Assembly (NCBI GenBank): GCA_903867225.1
Contig: CAIPQN010000032.1
Location: forward strand, 21,124-85,123
DNA: 64,000 bases
Origin: an uncultured Pseudomonadota bacterium
GTDB lineage: Bacteria; Pseudomonadota; Gammaproteobacteria; Methylococcales; Methylomonadaceae
Reading direction: 5' to 3'
The position numbers were made by a program, and so were the translations under genes. The notes below the pieces were generated by a model, which did not search any database, had not been told where the DNA came from, and saw only the letters and a list, made by a program, of their open reading frames with translations. Position 1 is the stretch's first letter. Every line of letters starts with the position of its first letter. Below are positions 45,814 through 56,438 of the stretch, piece by piece.

Positions 45814-46050
45814 ATGACAAATCGTTTAAACAGTTTTTCAGTCGGCGACACGGGTAAAATTACTGGATTTGATGTTGCGGGTAAAGCCTACAGAAAAAGA
45901 TTGCTTGCCATGGGGTTAACACGCGGCACAGAATTTAAAATCACCCGTTTCGCGCCACTTGGCGACCCAATTGAAATTAAATTACGCGGCTTTTCACTCA
46001 CCTTGAGAAAAGAAGAAGCCTCAGCAATTTTGGCGGAACTCGTCGTATGA
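45814..46050 (+). CDS. feoA: ferrous iron transport protein A
   Basis: The 78-residue SH3-like protein has the FeoA pattern GDTGKITGF, KRLLAMGLTRGTEFKI, APLGDPIEIKLRGFSLTLRKEEA. It is a small cytoplasmic protein needed for FeoB activity. Its stop overlaps the feoB ATG (ATGA). A possible Fur site lies just upstream. Confidence 0.95.
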   Translation: MTNRLNSFSVGDTGKITGFDVAGKAYRKRLLAMGLTRGTEFKITRFAPLGDPIEIKLRGFSLTLRKEEASAILAELVV

Positions 46051-48356
46051 AAAACGATTTTATCGTCGGCATTGTCGGCAATCCAAATTGCGGAAAAACC
46101 ACGCTTTTCAACGTATTAACAGGCTCAAAACAATATGTGGGTAATTGGGCTGGCGTAACCGTTGAAAAAAAAACAGGTGAATATACTGTTAACGACAAAC
46201 GATTTGAATGCGTTGATTTACCAGGTACTTATTCGCTTGAATCGTCAGATGACAACGTGTCACTCGACGAAAAAATCGCTCGTGATTATGTTGCGTCACG
46301 CGAAGCCGATTTAATTATTAACATCGTCGATGCGTCAAATATCGAACGCAATTTATATTTAACCGCGCAATTGATTGAAATGCGCGTACCGATGTTGGTC
46401 GTTTTAAATATGATGGATGCAGTGAAACAACGCGGCATTAAAATTGATTTAGACCTTTTAACGCAACAATTCGGTTGTCCTGTTGTGGCGATTTCAGCCG
46501 CGATAAAACAAGGTATTCCTGAATTAAAAACCGCTATCAATCAAGCCGTTATTTCAAAACCTATTCCAAATACAGCAATTCCGTATTGCAACGAAATTGA
46601 ATATGCAATTTCACAGCTTTCGCCAAAACTAACAGAAATTTCTCAACATTATCCGTGCGATTCGCGCTGGTTGGCGATGCGACTTTTAGAAAATGACACG
46701 CTGGCGCAAACCATTTCAGGCGCACTTTTATTGCCCTTTGTCGCAAATTTACAAAAACAAATTGAAATTGAAACCGACGACGAAATCGACATTTTAGCCG
46801 CCGATGCGCGGTATGAATTTGTTAATCAATTGACCAAACAAACCGTCTGCAAACTGTCAGAAGTCAGTCGCCACACCAGCGAAAAAATCGACCGCATCGT
46901 GTTAAATCGCTTTTTAGGAATTCCGATTTTCTTGCTTGTGATGTACACGATGTTTTTGTTCACCATCAACATTGGCAGCGCGTTTGTGGATTTTTTTGAG
47001 CAAATCGTTGGCGCATTTTTAATCGATGGTTTGGGCGAGTTATTAACGCTTTACGCTTGTCCCGATTGGCTCAATGTTTTACTGACGCAAGGCGTGGGCG
47101 GTGGCATTCAGGTCGTGGCAACGTTTATTCCGATAGTCGGATTTTTATTTTTGTTTTTGTCGATGCTCGAAGATTCAGGCTACATGGCACGCGCCGCGTT
47201 TGTGATGGACAGATTCATGCGGTTTTTGGGCTTACCAGGCAAAGCGTTTGTGCCGATGATTGTGGGATTTGGCTGCAACGTGCCTGCAATCATGGCGACG
47301 CGAACGCTTGAAAATCCGCGCGACAGAATTCTCACCAATTTGATGAATCCGTTTATGTCTTGCGGCGCACGATTGCCAGTTTATGCACTTTTTGCGGCAG
47401 CATTTTTCCCGATTAACGGGCAAAACATTGTGTTTGGTTTGTATTTAATTGGCATTGCGATTGCCGTTTTGACGGGCTTGATTATGCGGCACACGCTTTT
47501 CAAAGGTGAAACATCGCCCTTTATTATGGAATTGCCCGCTTATCATTTGCCGACCTTTCAAGGCGTTTTGATTCGCACGGGCGATCGTTTGAAATCGTTT
47601 ATTGTGAATGCTGGCAAAATTATTGTGCCAATGGTTTTGGTGTTGAATTTTTTAAATGCGCTTGGAACAGACGGCAGTTTTGGACGTGAAAATACCAATC
47701 AATCGGTGTTGAGTGAAATTGGTCGCAAATTGACGTTTGCTTTTGAACCAATGGGGATTCATGAAAATAATTGGGTTGCAACGGTTGGAATTTTCACGGG
47801 TGTTTTAGCAAAAGAAGCGGTAGTTGGAACGCTCGACGCGCTTTATGGGCAGCTTGAAAATCAAAATTTAGATGCTGAAAAGTCGGAATTTAATTTGCAA
47901 AATGCGCTAACGGAAGCGGCGTTGACTGTACCGAAAAATTTGTCAAATGTTGCCAATCGTTTGCTTGATCCGCTGGGTTTGAATGTGGGAAATTTAGAAA
48001 ATTCGGACGAAGCTGCCACCGCGCAAAATGTCAAAGCAGCGACTTTTACCGCAATGCAACACAGTTTCGACGGGCAAGCTGGCGCGTTTGCGTATTTACT
48101 TTTTATTCTGCTTTACACGCCATGTGTTGCGGCAACGGCGGCGATTTATCGTGAAACATCAGCAGGTTGGGCAGCATTTACAGTCGCTTGGACAACGGGA
48201 ATTGCGTATGTAACCGCAACACTTTTTTATCAAACAGCGACATTTTCGCAACATCCCGAAAGTTCACTTTCGTGGATTTTTGGGTTAAATAGTTTGTTAG
48301 CGACGATGATTTTTAAATTGTGGTTGCAAGGTCGAAGCGAGGAAAAAACCGTATGA
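46047..48356 (+). CDS. feoB: ferrous iron transporter FeoB
   Basis: The 769-residue inner-membrane protein has an N-terminal G domain (G1 GNPNCGKTT at 11-19, then DLPGTYSL and LNMMDA) followed by a GDI helical region and the membrane core with two Gate motifs (VGFGCNVPAIMATRT near 410 and a second in the C-terminal half). It imports Fe2+. It overlaps feoA and feoC by four bases each, giving a coupled feoABC unit. Methane or methanol oxidation makes high iron demand plausible. Confidence 0.97.
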   Translation: MKNDFIVGIVGNPNCGKTTLFNVLTGSKQYVGNWAGVTVEKKTGEYTVNDKRFECVDLPGTYSLESSDDNVSLDEKIARDYVASREADLIINIVDASNIERNLYLTAQLIEMRVPMLVVLNMMDAVKQRGIKIDLDLLTQQFGCPVVAISAAIKQGIPELKTAINQAVISKPIPNTAIPYCNEIEYAISQLSPKLTEISQHYPCDSRWLAMRLLENDTLAQTISGALLLPFVANLQKQIEIETDDEIDILAADARYEFVNQLTKQTVCKLSEVSRHTSEKIDRIVLNRFLGIPIFLLVMYTMFLFTINIGSAFVDFFEQIVGAFLIDGLGELLTLYACPDWLNVLLTQGVGGGIQVVATFIPIVGFLFLFLSMLEDSGYMARAAFVMDRFMRFLGLPGKAFVPMIVGFGCNVPAIMATRTLENPRDRILTNLMNPFMSCGARLPVYALFAAAFFPINGQNIVFGLYLIGIAIAVLTGLIMRHTLFKGETSPFIMELPAYHLPTFQGVLIRTGDRLKSFIVNAGKIIVPMVLVLNFLNALGTDGSFGRENTNQSVLSEIGRKLTFAFEPMGIHENNWVATVGIFTGVLAKEAVVGTLDALYGQLENQNLDAEKSEFNLQNALTEAALTVPKNLSNVANRLLDPLGLNVGNLENSDEAATAQNVKAATFTAMQHSFDGQAGAFAYLLFILLYTPCVAATAAIYRETSAGWAAFTVAWTTGIAYVTATLFYQTATFSQHPESSLSWIFGLNSLLATMIFKLWLQGRSEEKTV

Positions 48357-48586
48357 TTTTATCAGATTTACGACGTTATTTAAAAGAACGAAAAAGCGTC
48401 ACATTACGCGATTTGATGCTGCATTTCGATACGGACGCTGAAGCCTTGCGCGGCATGTTGCAGGTTTTAATTTCAAAAGGTTACGTCACGAAAAATTCTG
48501 CAAAAGAAGCCTGCGGCACAAGCTGTTGTAAATGTGACAGTTCACTTACTGAAATTTATGAATTCTCAAAAAATACAGCGACTTAA
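48353..48586 (+). CDS. feoC: FeoC-like winged-helix protein
   Basis: From the ATG at 48353, which overlaps the feoB stop (ATGA), the protein has 77 residues. It has the winged-helix start MILSDLRRYLKERKSVTLRD and, after residue 52, a cysteine cluster CGTSCCKC able to bind an iron-sulfur cluster. FeoC protects FeoB from proteolysis or senses oxygen. The 3' end overlaps the converging zapD gene by 21 bases. Confidence 0.88.
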   Translation: MILSDLRRYLKERKSVTLRDLMLHFDTDAEALRGMLQVLISKGYVTKNSAKEACGTSCCKCDSSLTEIYEFSKNTAT

Positions 48587-49312
48587 CTTAAATGGAATGT
48601 TTTCATTGCTCTGTAATGGGCGTTGATTTTTGTGTGATGGCGACATAAATCGAATGGTGCAACGATGTTTTCCACCGCTAATTTCGACAAAATAAGGCTG
48701 TTCTTTGTCGATGTTTACACGAAGTAGTTGATACGGTAATCGAGTATCCAATGTAATTTGAAAAAAACCTGATGACGCAATTTCTTCGATTTCAGAACAA
48801 CTGGTACGAATGCAATTTAAAATCAAATCAATTGCAACACTAATATCGATAAAAGGTTGACTCCAATTATTTAAATCTTGAAGATATTTTTCGTTACTTT
48901 GTGTGAGCCAATAATGAAATTCTGGCAAGTCAAACGAACACGTTCCACTCGGAATGCTGCTACGTTGCAAGATACTTTGAAATAAATCATTTTCGATAAG
49001 ATGATTGCCAATTTTCCCCGTCGATGCGTACAGTGTTTTGCTAATTTCGGTCAATTGCGTCACATTTTGATTCATCTCTGGATTCATTTTTAACGCATTC
49101 GCGTGTCGATCCACTTCTTTAAGAATTTCTGATTTCAAATCGTTACGTTTAAAAATCGCCACAATATCAAGAAACACATTGATTGCAGCCCGTTTATTGA
49201 TAATGTTTTCGCCGTGTAAATGATATTTAAATTGTTGAAAAAGTTGTTCAAGGCGAATAAAAACGCGAATGCGTTCGTTAAGTGGAAATTCGTAAATAAT
49301 CGAGGTTTTCAC
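48566..49312 (-). CDS. zapD: cell division protein ZapD
   Basis: The 248-residue protein matches ZapD (YacF): SIIYEFPLNERIRVFIRLEQLF at the start, an all-helical first half, and a beta-rich second half with ISGGKHRCTIRFM. ZapD cross-links FtsZ filaments at the division ring. It directly follows coaE as in many gammaproteobacteria; the usual yacG is not seen downstream, where feoC converges instead. Confidence 0.93.
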   Translation of the reverse strand: MKTSIIYEFPLNERIRVFIRLEQLFQQFKYHLHGENIINKRAAINVFLDIVAIFKRNDLKSEILKEVDRHANALKMNPEMNQNVTQLTEISKTLYASTGKIGNHLIENDLFQSILQRSSIPSGTCSFDLPEFHYWLTQSNEKYLQDLNNWSQPFIDISVAIDLILNCIRTSCSEIEEIASSGFFQITLDTRLPYQLLRVNIDKEQPYFVEISGGKHRCTIRFMSPSHKNQRPLQSNENIPFKLSRCIF

Positions 49313-49326
49313 AGCAGTGATATGTC

Positions 49327-49923
49327 CTACAAAGGGCTTAATGAAAGATAGAAATTGTGTAATTTTTTAACTTGTTCTGCAAGCGTGGTATTGTTTTTTG
49401 AATTCTCGATAATATCGTCAGCGTGATTTTGCCTAAATGCCGCCGATACCTGAGTCGCAAGAATAGATTGAATTTGTTTTAACGGTAAATTATCACGTTT
49501 TATTACGCGCTCAATTTGAGTTTCTACGTCGCAATTCACAACTAAAATACGATTAACCAATGATTCGGAATGTGTTTCAAATAATAAAGGAACACTCACA
49601 ATACAATAAGACGCAGTTAATACAGCGATTTGATTACTAATTTCTTGAAAAATAAGCGGGTGTAAAATGGCTTCCAACTGTTTTTTAGCAAGTAGATTTT
49701 CAAAAATAAGATTTTTTAATCCAACCCGATTTAACGCGCCATTTTCAAGCAACATTTCTGAGCCAAAAACACATCGAATAGTTTCTAATGCAGGTTGTCC
49801 GATTTGAACCAGTCGATGTGAAACTTCATCAGCATCAAGAATTGGCACATCAAGCTGTTCAAATAAACGTGAAACGGTTGATTTTCCACAACCGATTCCA
49901 CCTGTAAGCCCAATTTTTAACAC
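49327..49923 (-). CDS. coaE: dephospho-CoA kinase
   Basis: The 198-residue P-loop kinase has GLTGGIGCGKSTVSRLF at the start, DADEVSHRLV (catalytic Asp) and VPLLFETHSESLVNRILVV. It phosphorylates dephospho-CoA in the last step of CoA synthesis. It is upstream of zapD with a 14-base gap. Confidence 0.95.
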   Translation of the reverse strand: MLKIGLTGGIGCGKSTVSRLFEQLDVPILDADEVSHRLVQIGQPALETIRCVFGSEMLLENGALNRVGLKNLIFENLLAKKQLEAILHPLIFQEISNQIAVLTASYCIVSVPLLFETHSESLVNRILVVNCDVETQIERVIKRDNLPLKQIQSILATQVSAAFRQNHADDIIENSKNNTTLAEQVKKLHNFYLSLSPL

Positions 49924-49963
49924 AATATAATTTCAGATTCATTCACAAAAATAGAATGTTTAA

Positions 49964-50422
49964 TTATTTACTAGCTGCTCGAACATGTTGCGTTCCAACT
50001 CTAACAGATGTCGCTCTTTCATTTTCTTCTTCGCCACTAAATTCAACACTTGTGGTCGATAATTCACCCATTTTTTCAAGCAACAAATCGTTTGTGTTCG
50101 CTAAACGATTTCCCATAATAACCATCATTTTTCCAGCAAAACTTGGGTTTTCAGTGATGAATTGCTCTAGCTGCATTTGGTTTTTAATCACAACTAATTT
50201 TGCATCGGTTAATACTTTTGCACCAGCACTGCGCGGACGATTTCGATAAAGTGCCATTTCACCGAAAAAGTCGTATTTGTTAATAACCGCCAACGGAATA
50301 TCTTCTTCATTTCGTTCGACGTAAATTTGAACGCTGCCAGAGAGAACAATAAACATGGTTTTATCGTACGCACCTTCTTTAAAAATAACAGTACCTGCTT
50401 TAACTTGAACCGTGGGTAACAT
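49964..50422 (-). CDS. cyclic-nucleotide-binding-domain protein
   Basis: The 152-residue protein is a single cNMP-binding domain (about 5-120) with IFKEGAYDKTMFIVLSGSVQIYV and the phosphate-cassette-like FFGEMALYRNRPRSAGAKV. No helix-turn-helix follows, so it is not a CRP-type regulator. It probably acts as a stand-alone sensor or partner. The C-terminus is short and polar. AGGAG stands before the ATG. Confidence 0.85.
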   Translation of the reverse strand: MLPTVQVKAGTVIFKEGAYDKTMFIVLSGSVQIYVERNEEDIPLAVINKYDFFGEMALYRNRPRSAGAKVLTDAKLVVIKNQMQLEQFITENPSFAGKMMVIMGNRLANTNDLLLEKMGELSTTSVEFSGEEENERATSVRVGTQHVRAASK

Positions 50423-50455
50423 AAAAACTCCTTTAGACTTAACCTATTTATTTTA

Positions 50456-50917
50456 TTAACCACGCACTAAGCGTGCGTATTTAAGAGTAAATTCAGCGCG
50501 AGCCACTTTACCACCGTAGTAGCTTGCTGTTGACTCAATACTAAAATCTTGTGCCGCCGTTCCCTGTGTCCAAAATCGGTCTTTAGGTGCAGAATAGAGA
50601 ATCACTGCATTCATGGCACGAAGACTATTATCGCTGCCAATAATTACCTTTCCTTTTCCTGTAATGACGTTTAATTCATCTTGTGTCGGTAATCGCCAAT
50701 CATAAAAACTTCCCAACATGGCTGCATTGACGGAATTTATCTCCTTCATTACGTCACTCAACGTAATTTCTATCGCTTCGCCTAAAGCCCGTCGTTTATT
50801 CCATTCTTGCCCAACTAAATAGCGACACCATGTCAAGCCTGTGATGGAATCGATAGCAGTACCATCATCACGAGCAACAAACTGTAAAACTGTTCTTTCT
50901 TCTTGTTTTGAACTCAT
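50456..50917 (-). CDS. DUF1566-domain protein
   Basis: The 153-residue protein is essentially one DUF1566 domain: ITGLTWCRYLVGQEW, FYDWRLPTQDELNVI, a YSAPKDRFWTQ segment and the closing YARLVRG. No signal peptide or membrane helix is seen. It is the second DUF1566 protein in the window and is about 110 residues shorter than the one at 39.1 kb, lacking its N-terminal module and coiled coil. It lies between ilvD and the cNMP-binding gene on the same strand. Function is unknown. Confidence 0.8.
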   Translation of the reverse strand: MSSKQEERTVLQFVARDDGTAIDSITGLTWCRYLVGQEWNKRRALGEAIEITLSDVMKEINSVNAAMLGSFYDWRLPTQDELNVITGKGKVIIGSDNSLRAMNAVILYSAPKDRFWTQGTAAQDFSIESTASYYGGKVARAEFTLKYARLVRG

Positions 50918-50946
50918 TTTTTTCTCTGGTTATAACGTAAGTTATT

Positions 50947-52632
50947 TTAATTGTCAGTCACTGCGCCAAGCGAAGCAGAATTAACCAATTTTGCGTATTT
51001 CGCCAACACGCCGCGTGTATAACGTGGTGCGGGTTGTTGCCATTTTTCTAAACGGCGAGCAATTTCGTGTTCATTAACGTGCAAAGTGAGTTGATTATTT
51101 TCAGCATCAATCGTAATGGAATCACCATTTTCAACGATTGCTAATATACCGCCAACAAATGCTTCTGGCGTAATGTGTCCAACCACAAAACCGTGTGTAC
51201 CGCCTGAAAAACGTCCGTCAGTAATTAACGCGACTTCTTTGCCTAACCCTTTGCCCATAATCGCAGAAGTCGGCGACAACATTTCACGCATTCCAGGTCC
51301 ACCTTTTGGTCCTTCGTAACGAATTACAATCACGTCACCTTTCACGATTTCGCCATTCAAAATGGCTTGCAATGCTTGTTCTTCGGCATCAAATACTTTT
51401 GCGTTGCCAGTGAAAAGTAAGCCTTCTTTCCCTGTGATTTTTGCAACTGAACCTTCAGCCGCTAAGTTGCCATATAAAACCACTAAATGACTATCTTTTT
51501 TAATCGGATTTTCCAAATCATGAATCATGTCTTGACCGATTGGATACGGTTGCACGTCGGCTAAATTTTCTGCCAGCGTTTTACCTGTTACCGTTAAACA
51601 ATCGCCATGCAATAAACCGCTATCGAGCAACATTTTCATCAACGGTTGAATGCCGCCAATTTCAATGAGTTCCGCCATTTGATAACGTCCACTTGGTTTC
51701 AAATCCGCGAGCATCGGGACACGTTTGCCAATACGGGTGAAATCATCGAGCGTAATATCAACTTTTGACGCATTCGCCATCGCCAAAATATGCAGCACCG
51801 CGTTTGTCGAACCACCTAACGCAATCACAACCGTAATCGCATTTTCAAAGGCTTCTTTCGTCATGATGTCGCTAGGCAAAATGCCTTTTTCGAGCAAATT
51901 CAAAACCGCTGCGCCAGCGCGTTCGCAATCGAGTTTTTTATCTTCCGAAACGGCGGCTTGCGCTGAACTGTTTGGCAAACTCATTCCTAACGCTTCAATT
52001 GCCGAAGCCATTGTGTTTGCCGTGTACATTCCACCGCATGAACCTGCACCAGGAATGGCTTTAGCTTCGATTTCAGCGAGTTCTGCATCGTCGATTTTAT
52101 TGTTTGCGCGTGCGCCAACGGCTTCAAAAACCGAAACCACGTCGAGTTTTTGATTTTTGTGACAACCTGGCAAAATTGTTCCACCATAAACAAAGATTGC
52201 AGGTCGATTTAACCGCGCAATCGCCATCATGCAACCAGGCATATTTTTGTCGCAACCGCCGATGGCAATCACGCCGTCGAAACCTTGGCAACCAATCACA
52301 GTTTCAATCGAATCGGCAATGACTTCGCGCGACACGAGCGAGTATTTCATCCCTTCCGTTCCCATCGAAATGCCGTCAGAAATGGTAATTGTGTTGAAAA
52401 TAACGGCTTTACCGTTTGCGGCATTCACGCCTTTTGCGACTTCGTCAGCGAGTTTGTTGATGTGCATATTGCACGGCGTAACCATACTCCATGTTGAAGC
52501 CACGCCAATTTGTGGTTTTTTAAAATCGTCATTGGTAAAACCAACCGCGTGCAACATGGCACGACTGGGGGCGCGTTCCATGCCGTCAACCACTAAAGAT
52601 GAAAAGGTGCGTGTGTTTTTAGTATCTGTCAT
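50947..52632 (-). CDS. ilvD: dihydroxy-acid dehydratase
   Basis: The 561-residue protein has the IlvD/Edd pattern with iron-sulfur cysteines in [11 protein letters not shown] and [15 protein letters not shown], and the C-terminal [15 protein letters not shown] and [14 protein letters not shown]. It makes branched-chain 2-keto acids for valine, leucine and isoleucine. Length and start are normal for the shorter IlvD class. Confidence 0.97.
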   Translation of the reverse strand: MTDTKNTRTFSSLVVDGMERAPSRAMLHAVGFTNDDFKKPQIGVASTWSMVTPCNMHINKLADEVAKGVNAANGKAVIFNTITISDGISMGTEGMKYSLVSREVIADSIETVIGCQGFDGVIAIGGCDKNMPGCMMAIARLNRPAIFVYGGTILPGCHKNQKLDVVSVFEAVGARANNKIDDAELAEIEAKAIPGAGSCGGMYTANTMASAIEALGMSLPNSSAQAAVSEDKKLDCERAGAAVLNLLEKGILPSDIMTKEAFENAITVVIALGGSTNAVLHILAMANASKVDITLDDFTRIGKRVPMLADLKPSGRYQMAELIEIGGIQPLMKMLLDSGLLHGDCLTVTGKTLAENLADVQPYPIGQDMIHDLENPIKKDSHLVVLYGNLAAEGSVAKITGKEGLLFTGNAKVFDAEEQALQAILNGEIVKGDVIVIRYEGPKGGPGMREMLSPTSAIMGKGLGKEVALITDGRFSGGTHGFVVGHITPEAFVGGILAIVENGDSITIDAENNQLTLHVNEHEIARRLEKWQQPAPRYTRGVLAKYAKLVNSASLGAVTDN

Positions 52633-52654
52633 AAAATTTTAGGAAAGAAAAAGG

Positions 52655-52903
52655 TTAAAAAATAAGTGTTTTTACGGATTTTTCGTACACAAACTCGGGA
52701 TCAAGATCCACGTCTACGTCAGACCATTCGATGGTATCAAAAGCCACTCTCACATTTGAAAAAGAAATCGTTTCCTTGAGTTTTTGAAATATACCAAAAT
52801 CCAAATAGGGTTTCATATCCAATACGCCGCGTTCGCCATTGTTGAATGTGATGCCGAGCTGGTAATTATCTTGAACAAATACAGCAGTTACGGACGGATA
52901 CAT
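52655..52903 (-). CDS. DUF2442-type small protein (second pair)
   Basis: The start is set at 52903 because GAGG lies at the proper distance from this ATG and would abut the upstream ATG (52907-52909). The 82-residue protein has the DUF2442 pattern: VTAVFVQDNYQLGITFNNGE, LDMKPYLDFGIFQKLK, and the ending IEWSDVDVDLDPEFVYE, in which the W-x-D-x-D motif parallels the pair at 40 kb. This copy is the better match to the classic family. It follows the DUF4160 gene after 11 bases. Confidence 0.85.
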   Translation of the reverse strand: MYPSVTAVFVQDNYQLGITFNNGERGVLDMKPYLDFGIFQKLKETISFSNVRVAFDTIEWSDVDVDLDPEFVYEKSVKTLIF

Positions 52904-52914
52904 TATCATTCCTC

Positions 52915-53181
52915 TTAACGTAGCGGACTAATTTTTGAAGGCGGTTTTCCTGACATGACCAATTCCCAATTTTCGAGCAATTCTTCTTGGTGCAATTCCG
53001 CCCATGCCAGGGTTAATTTCAATTGTTTTCTAGGGAAATCGCCTTCAATCCACTCACAAGTACGAATATCAACCGTTGCCGTATGTTCACCATAATAGAC
53101 ATGAAAATGCGGAGGTGGATGTTCACCTGGTGAAAAATACATACGGATAAAAATTCCGTAAAATGTTGATAGTGTTGGCAA
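52915..53181 (-). CDS. DUF4160-type small protein (second pair)
   Basis: The 88-residue protein begins MPTLSTFYGIFIRMYF and has the histidine-rich EHPPPHFHVYYGEH and WAELHQEELLENW segments. It closely resembles the copy at 40151-40411, so the window carries two DUF4160/DUF2442 pairs in the same gene order. It lies in a core-gene neighbourhood (ilvD, argF), where an isolated two-gene insertion is typical of toxin-antitoxin-like modules. Confidence 0.87.
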   Translation of the reverse strand: MPTLSTFYGIFIRMYFSPGEHPPPHFHVYYGEHTATVDIRTCEWIEGDFPRKQLKLTLAWAELHQEELLENWELVMSGKPPSKISPLR

Positions 53182-53198
53182 CTTAATCTCCCATTTGC

Positions 53199-53870
53199 TT
53201 AATAACTATCCCAACCGCCACGACTACGTTTCCAGCTCAATTTCGGTAAAATGAAACCAAGTAAAACACCAACCAACGCTAAGATTCCACCGTATAAAAA
53301 CCAGTCTTGATTTGCCGTATCGAGCAACGCTTGGTTTTCAAGTTTAACTTGCTGCAAATCACGCTCAACGGTGACGAAACGTTCTTGTAATTCGTCGCGT
53401 TCATTTTTGAGTTGAACTGCGCTACCTGAAATGCGTTTAAGTTCGTTCAATTCACGACTTAATTTATCACGTTCTGTGGCAAGCGATTGTTCAAGCGTAG
53501 TGCCTGGTGTAATCACTTCTTTTGCGGCTTTGAGTTCGCCTTCTAACTTTCCGATTTGACCTTGCAATGCCGCGATATTTTTTGCAGCAATATCGTCACG
53601 GTCATGTTCAGGAGCTTCGTTTTTAATGTATTTCGTTTTAACAAAACCTTCTGTGCCGTCAATCGTTTTAACTTTTATTAAGCCATTACTTGTAGGGTGT
53701 TCAGCAATGATAGTTAAAGGCGTTCCTGTTGGCAAAGATTTAACTTTGCCTGTGTAATTTGACGTCCCCCAAAGCGTTAAATTGTAATCGTCGGCAACAT
53801 AAACAATATCATTGCTGGCGTTAGCTGCCATACTGACAAACATTAACGCTGACAAAATTATTTTTTTCAT
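53199..53870 (-). CDS. SH3-domain protein with coiled coil and C-terminal membrane anchor
   Basis: The 223-residue protein has a signal peptide (1-18, LSALMFVSMAANA), a bacterial SH3 domain (about 22-85, with VKTIDGTEGFVKTKYI), a long coiled coil (about 97-192) and a C-terminal transmembrane helix (WFLYGGILALVGVLLGFILP). This layout is that of the conserved YgiM-like SH3 proteins of gammaproteobacteria, which are inner-membrane proteins facing the periplasm. It precedes no recognised partner. Function is unclear; SH3 domains of this kind often contact peptidoglycan. Confidence 0.85.
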   Translation of the reverse strand: MKKIILSALMFVSMAANASNDIVYVADDYNLTLWGTSNYTGKVKSLPTGTPLTIIAEHPTSNGLIKVKTIDGTEGFVKTKYIKNEAPEHDRDDIAAKNIAALQGQIGKLEGELKAAKEVITPGTTLEQSLATERDKLSRELNELKRISGSAVQLKNERDELQERFVTVERDLQQVKLENQALLDTANQDWFLYGGILALVGVLLGFILPKLSWKRSRGGWDSY

Positions 53871-53882
53871 AATTTCTCGCTG

Positions 53883-54812
53883 TTAATCATTGAGTAAAGA
53901 AATTTTCGCATTGCCACACATGAGCAATTCCAACAGAGCTTTTTGGGCGTGCAAACGATTTTCTGCTTCATCAAAAATAACGCTTTGTGCGCCGTCGATA
54001 ACGTCAGCACTCACTTCTTCACCGCGATGAGCAGGCAAACAGTGCATAAATATCGCGTCCGATTTCGCTGCCGCCATTACGGTTGAATTAACTTGATAAT
54101 CTTTGAAAGCGATTTCACGCAATTTTTGCTCTTCTTCTTGTCCCATGCTTGCCCAAACATCGGTGACTACTAAGTCTACGCCTTTTGCAGCGTCAACTGT
54201 ATTATCGAAAAATTTAATTCGATTTCCTGCTAATGCCACAATATCTGAATTTGGCATATAACGTGGTGGTGCAGCAATGTGTAATGTGAAATCCAAAATC
54301 ATAGCCGCATGAATGTAAGAGTGACACATATTATTGCCATCACCAATCCATGCTACCGTTTTGCCTCGAATGTCACCACGATGCTCAAAATACGTTTGCA
54401 TATCGGCGAGCAATTGACACGGATGTTCTTTGTCAGTCAATCCGTTAATCACAGGCACTCGGGAATTTTCAGCAAAATGCGTCACCGTTTCATGTTCATG
54501 TGTCCGTAACATGATGCAATCTACCATGCGTGAAATGACTTTTGCACTATCAGCAATCGGTTCACCCCGTCCTAACTGAGTATCTCGCGGTGATAAAAAC
54601 AAAGCGTGTCCCCCAAAATGCGCCATTCCTGTTTCAAACGAAACCCGTGTGCGAGTCGATGATTTTTCAAAAATCATTCCTAAAACCTGCCCTTTCAATG
54701 GCTGATAATCATGATCACGGACGTGTTTTAACATGATTGCACGTTCAATTAACGAACGAAATTCATCGCTGGTTAAATCCAGCAAACTTATAAAATGTCT
54801 TGGTTTTTTCAT
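53883..54812 (-). CDS. argF: ornithine carbamoyltransferase
   Basis: The 309-residue protein has the carbamoyl phosphate motif SSTRTRVSF (about 51-59) and the ornithine-site [11 protein letters not shown] near 265. It makes citrulline from ornithine in arginine synthesis. It overlaps argD by four bases, so the two steps are produced together. Confidence 0.96.
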   Translation of the reverse strand: MKKPRHFISLLDLTSDEFRSLIERAIMLKHVRDHDYQPLKGQVLGMIFEKSSTRTRVSFETGMAHFGGHALFLSPRDTQLGRGEPIADSAKVISRMVDCIMLRTHEHETVTHFAENSRVPVINGLTDKEHPCQLLADMQTYFEHRGDIRGKTVAWIGDGNNMCHSYIHAAMILDFTLHIAAPPRYMPNSDIVALAGNRIKFFDNTVDAAKGVDLVVTDVWASMGQEEEQKLREIAFKDYQVNSTVMAAAKSDAIFMHCLPAHRGEEVSADVIDGAQSVIFDEAENRLHAQKALLELLMCGNAKISLLND

Positions 54813-55984
54813 GGGTTTGTATGTTCTTGAATCAGTGTTGATAACGTATCAACGAGTTGGGTTATTTGATTTGTGTCAATGACAAGAGGCGGTAATAAAC
54901 GAATCACTTTGTCTTGCGTCACGTTAATTAACAAGCCCGCGCTTAACGCTTTTCCAACGAGTTCAGTGCAAGGTGTGTCCAATTCTATACCAATCATTAA
55001 ACCTAAGTGGCGAATGTTTAAAACGTGTGCATTCGAGTTTAGTTTTTCTTGAAATGCGTCACAAATCGTATTGCCTTTTTCTGTTGCTTGAGTAATTAAA
55101 TCGCTATTCTTTAACGTATTTAAAACTGCGAATGCCGCACTGCACGCCAACGGATTACCACCGAATGTTGAACCGTGATTACCCGCAACAAATAAATCTG
55201 CGGCTTTGCCATGTGCTAAACAGGCACCAATTGGAACGCCATTGCCTAACGCTTTTGCTAAAGTACAAACGTCTGGAATAATTTCGTTATGTTGGAAAGC
55301 TAAAAATTTTCCAGTACGTCCAATACCTGTTTGAATTTCGTCGAGCATCATTAAAACATCGTATTCATCACATAATGCGCGAATTTGATTCAAATAATCC
55401 GCAGCAGGAATGTTCACACCGCCTTCACCTTGAATCGGTTCAACTAAAATAGCCACAACAGATGGATTTTCAGCCAAAACTGTTTTAATCGCCGCAATAT
55501 CGTTATACGGCACACGAATAAAACCTTCAACCAACGGTTCAAAACCTTGTTGAATTTTCGCATTCCCCGTCGCGCTTAATGTGGCAAGCGTTCGACCGTG
55601 AAAACTTTTATCCATCACGATAATTTTAGGCGTTTCAATTCCTTTGGAATGTCCAAATTTTCGCGCTAATTTAATCGCCGCTTCATTGGCTTCTGCACCC
55701 GAATTACTAAAAAATACATTCGTCATGCCACTCATTTGAATGAGTTTGTCAGCGAGTTTTTCTTGGCTAGCGATTTGATAAAGGTTTGACGTGTGTAGGA
55801 GTTTCGCGCTTTGTTGACAAATTGCTTCGTGAACCGCTGGGTGTGCGTGTCCTAAATTACAAACCGCGATGCCTGAAAGTGCGTCTAAATAACGCTGCTG
55901 ATTTTCGTCCCACAACCACGCGCCTTCACCTCGATCAAAGGTCACGGCAAGTCGTGCATAAGTGGGCATAATGTGACTGCTCAT
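54809..55984 (-). CDS. argD: acetylornithine aminotransferase
   Basis: From the ATG at 55984 the protein has 391 residues. A TTG 21 bases upstream could also start but is less likely. It is a class III PLP aminotransferase with [30 protein letters not shown] and the PLP lysine in [13 protein letters not shown]. It makes N-acetylornithine for arginine synthesis and may also act on succinyl-diaminopimelate. argF follows with a four-base overlap. Confidence 0.95.
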   Translation of the reverse strand: MSSHIMPTYARLAVTFDRGEGAWLWDENQQRYLDALSGIAVCNLGHAHPAVHEAICQQSAKLLHTSNLYQIASQEKLADKLIQMSGMTNVFFSNSGAEANEAAIKLARKFGHSKGIETPKIIVMDKSFHGRTLATLSATGNAKIQQGFEPLVEGFIRVPYNDIAAIKTVLAENPSVVAILVEPIQGEGGVNIPAADYLNQIRALCDEYDVLMMLDEIQTGIGRTGKFLAFQHNEIIPDVCTLAKALGNGVPIGACLAHGKAADLFVAGNHGSTFGGNPLACSAAFAVLNTLKNSDLITQATEKGNTICDAFQEKLNSNAHVLNIRHLGLMIGIELDTPCTELVGKALSAGLLINVTQDKVIRLLPPLVIDTNQITQLVDTLSTLIQEHTNP

Positions 55985-56117
55985 AAAGGTTTTGCCTGTC
56001 AACAAAAAAAGGGCGGATTATAGTTTGCAAGCCTACCCGTGACAATTAACATTTCGTTAGTTTTCACAATGTTGCTAAAATCGTTGAGTCTTTTTATTTT
56101 AACTTGGAGTTATTTTT

Positions 56118-56435
56118 ATGAGTGTTACCGCCCGAATTGAACAATTATTACAATCTCATCCTGTACTTTTATTTATGAAAGGTACATCTGATTTCCCACA
56201 ATGTGGTTTTTCAAGTCAAGCTGTACAAGTGCTGCAAGCCTGTGAAGCGAATTTCCAAGACTTCAACATTTTTGAAGATGCGGAATTACGCGAAGCGTTA
56301 AAAGCCTATTCAAGCTGGCCAACTTATCCGCAACTTTATATCAAAGGCGAATTGATTGGCGGTTGCGACATCATGATTGATTTGTACAAAAAAGGGGAAT
56401 TGGCGCAAATGTTAGCAGCAGCGAATGAGGCATAA
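56118..56435 (+). CDS. grxD: monothiol glutaredoxin
   Basis: The 105-residue protein has the CGFS active site (29-32) in TSDFPQCGFSSQAVQVL, followed by WPTYPQLYIKGELIGGCDI. CGFS glutaredoxins carry and deliver [2Fe-2S] clusters with BolA partners rather than reduce disulfides. It is divergent from argD and followed after three bases by efpL. TTGGAG precedes the ATG. Confidence 0.95.
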   Translation: MSVTARIEQLLQSHPVLLFMKGTSDFPQCGFSSQAVQVLQACEANFQDFNIFEDAELREALKAYSSWPTYPQLYIKGELIGGCDIMIDLYKKGELAQMLAAANEA

Positions 56436-56438
56436 AAC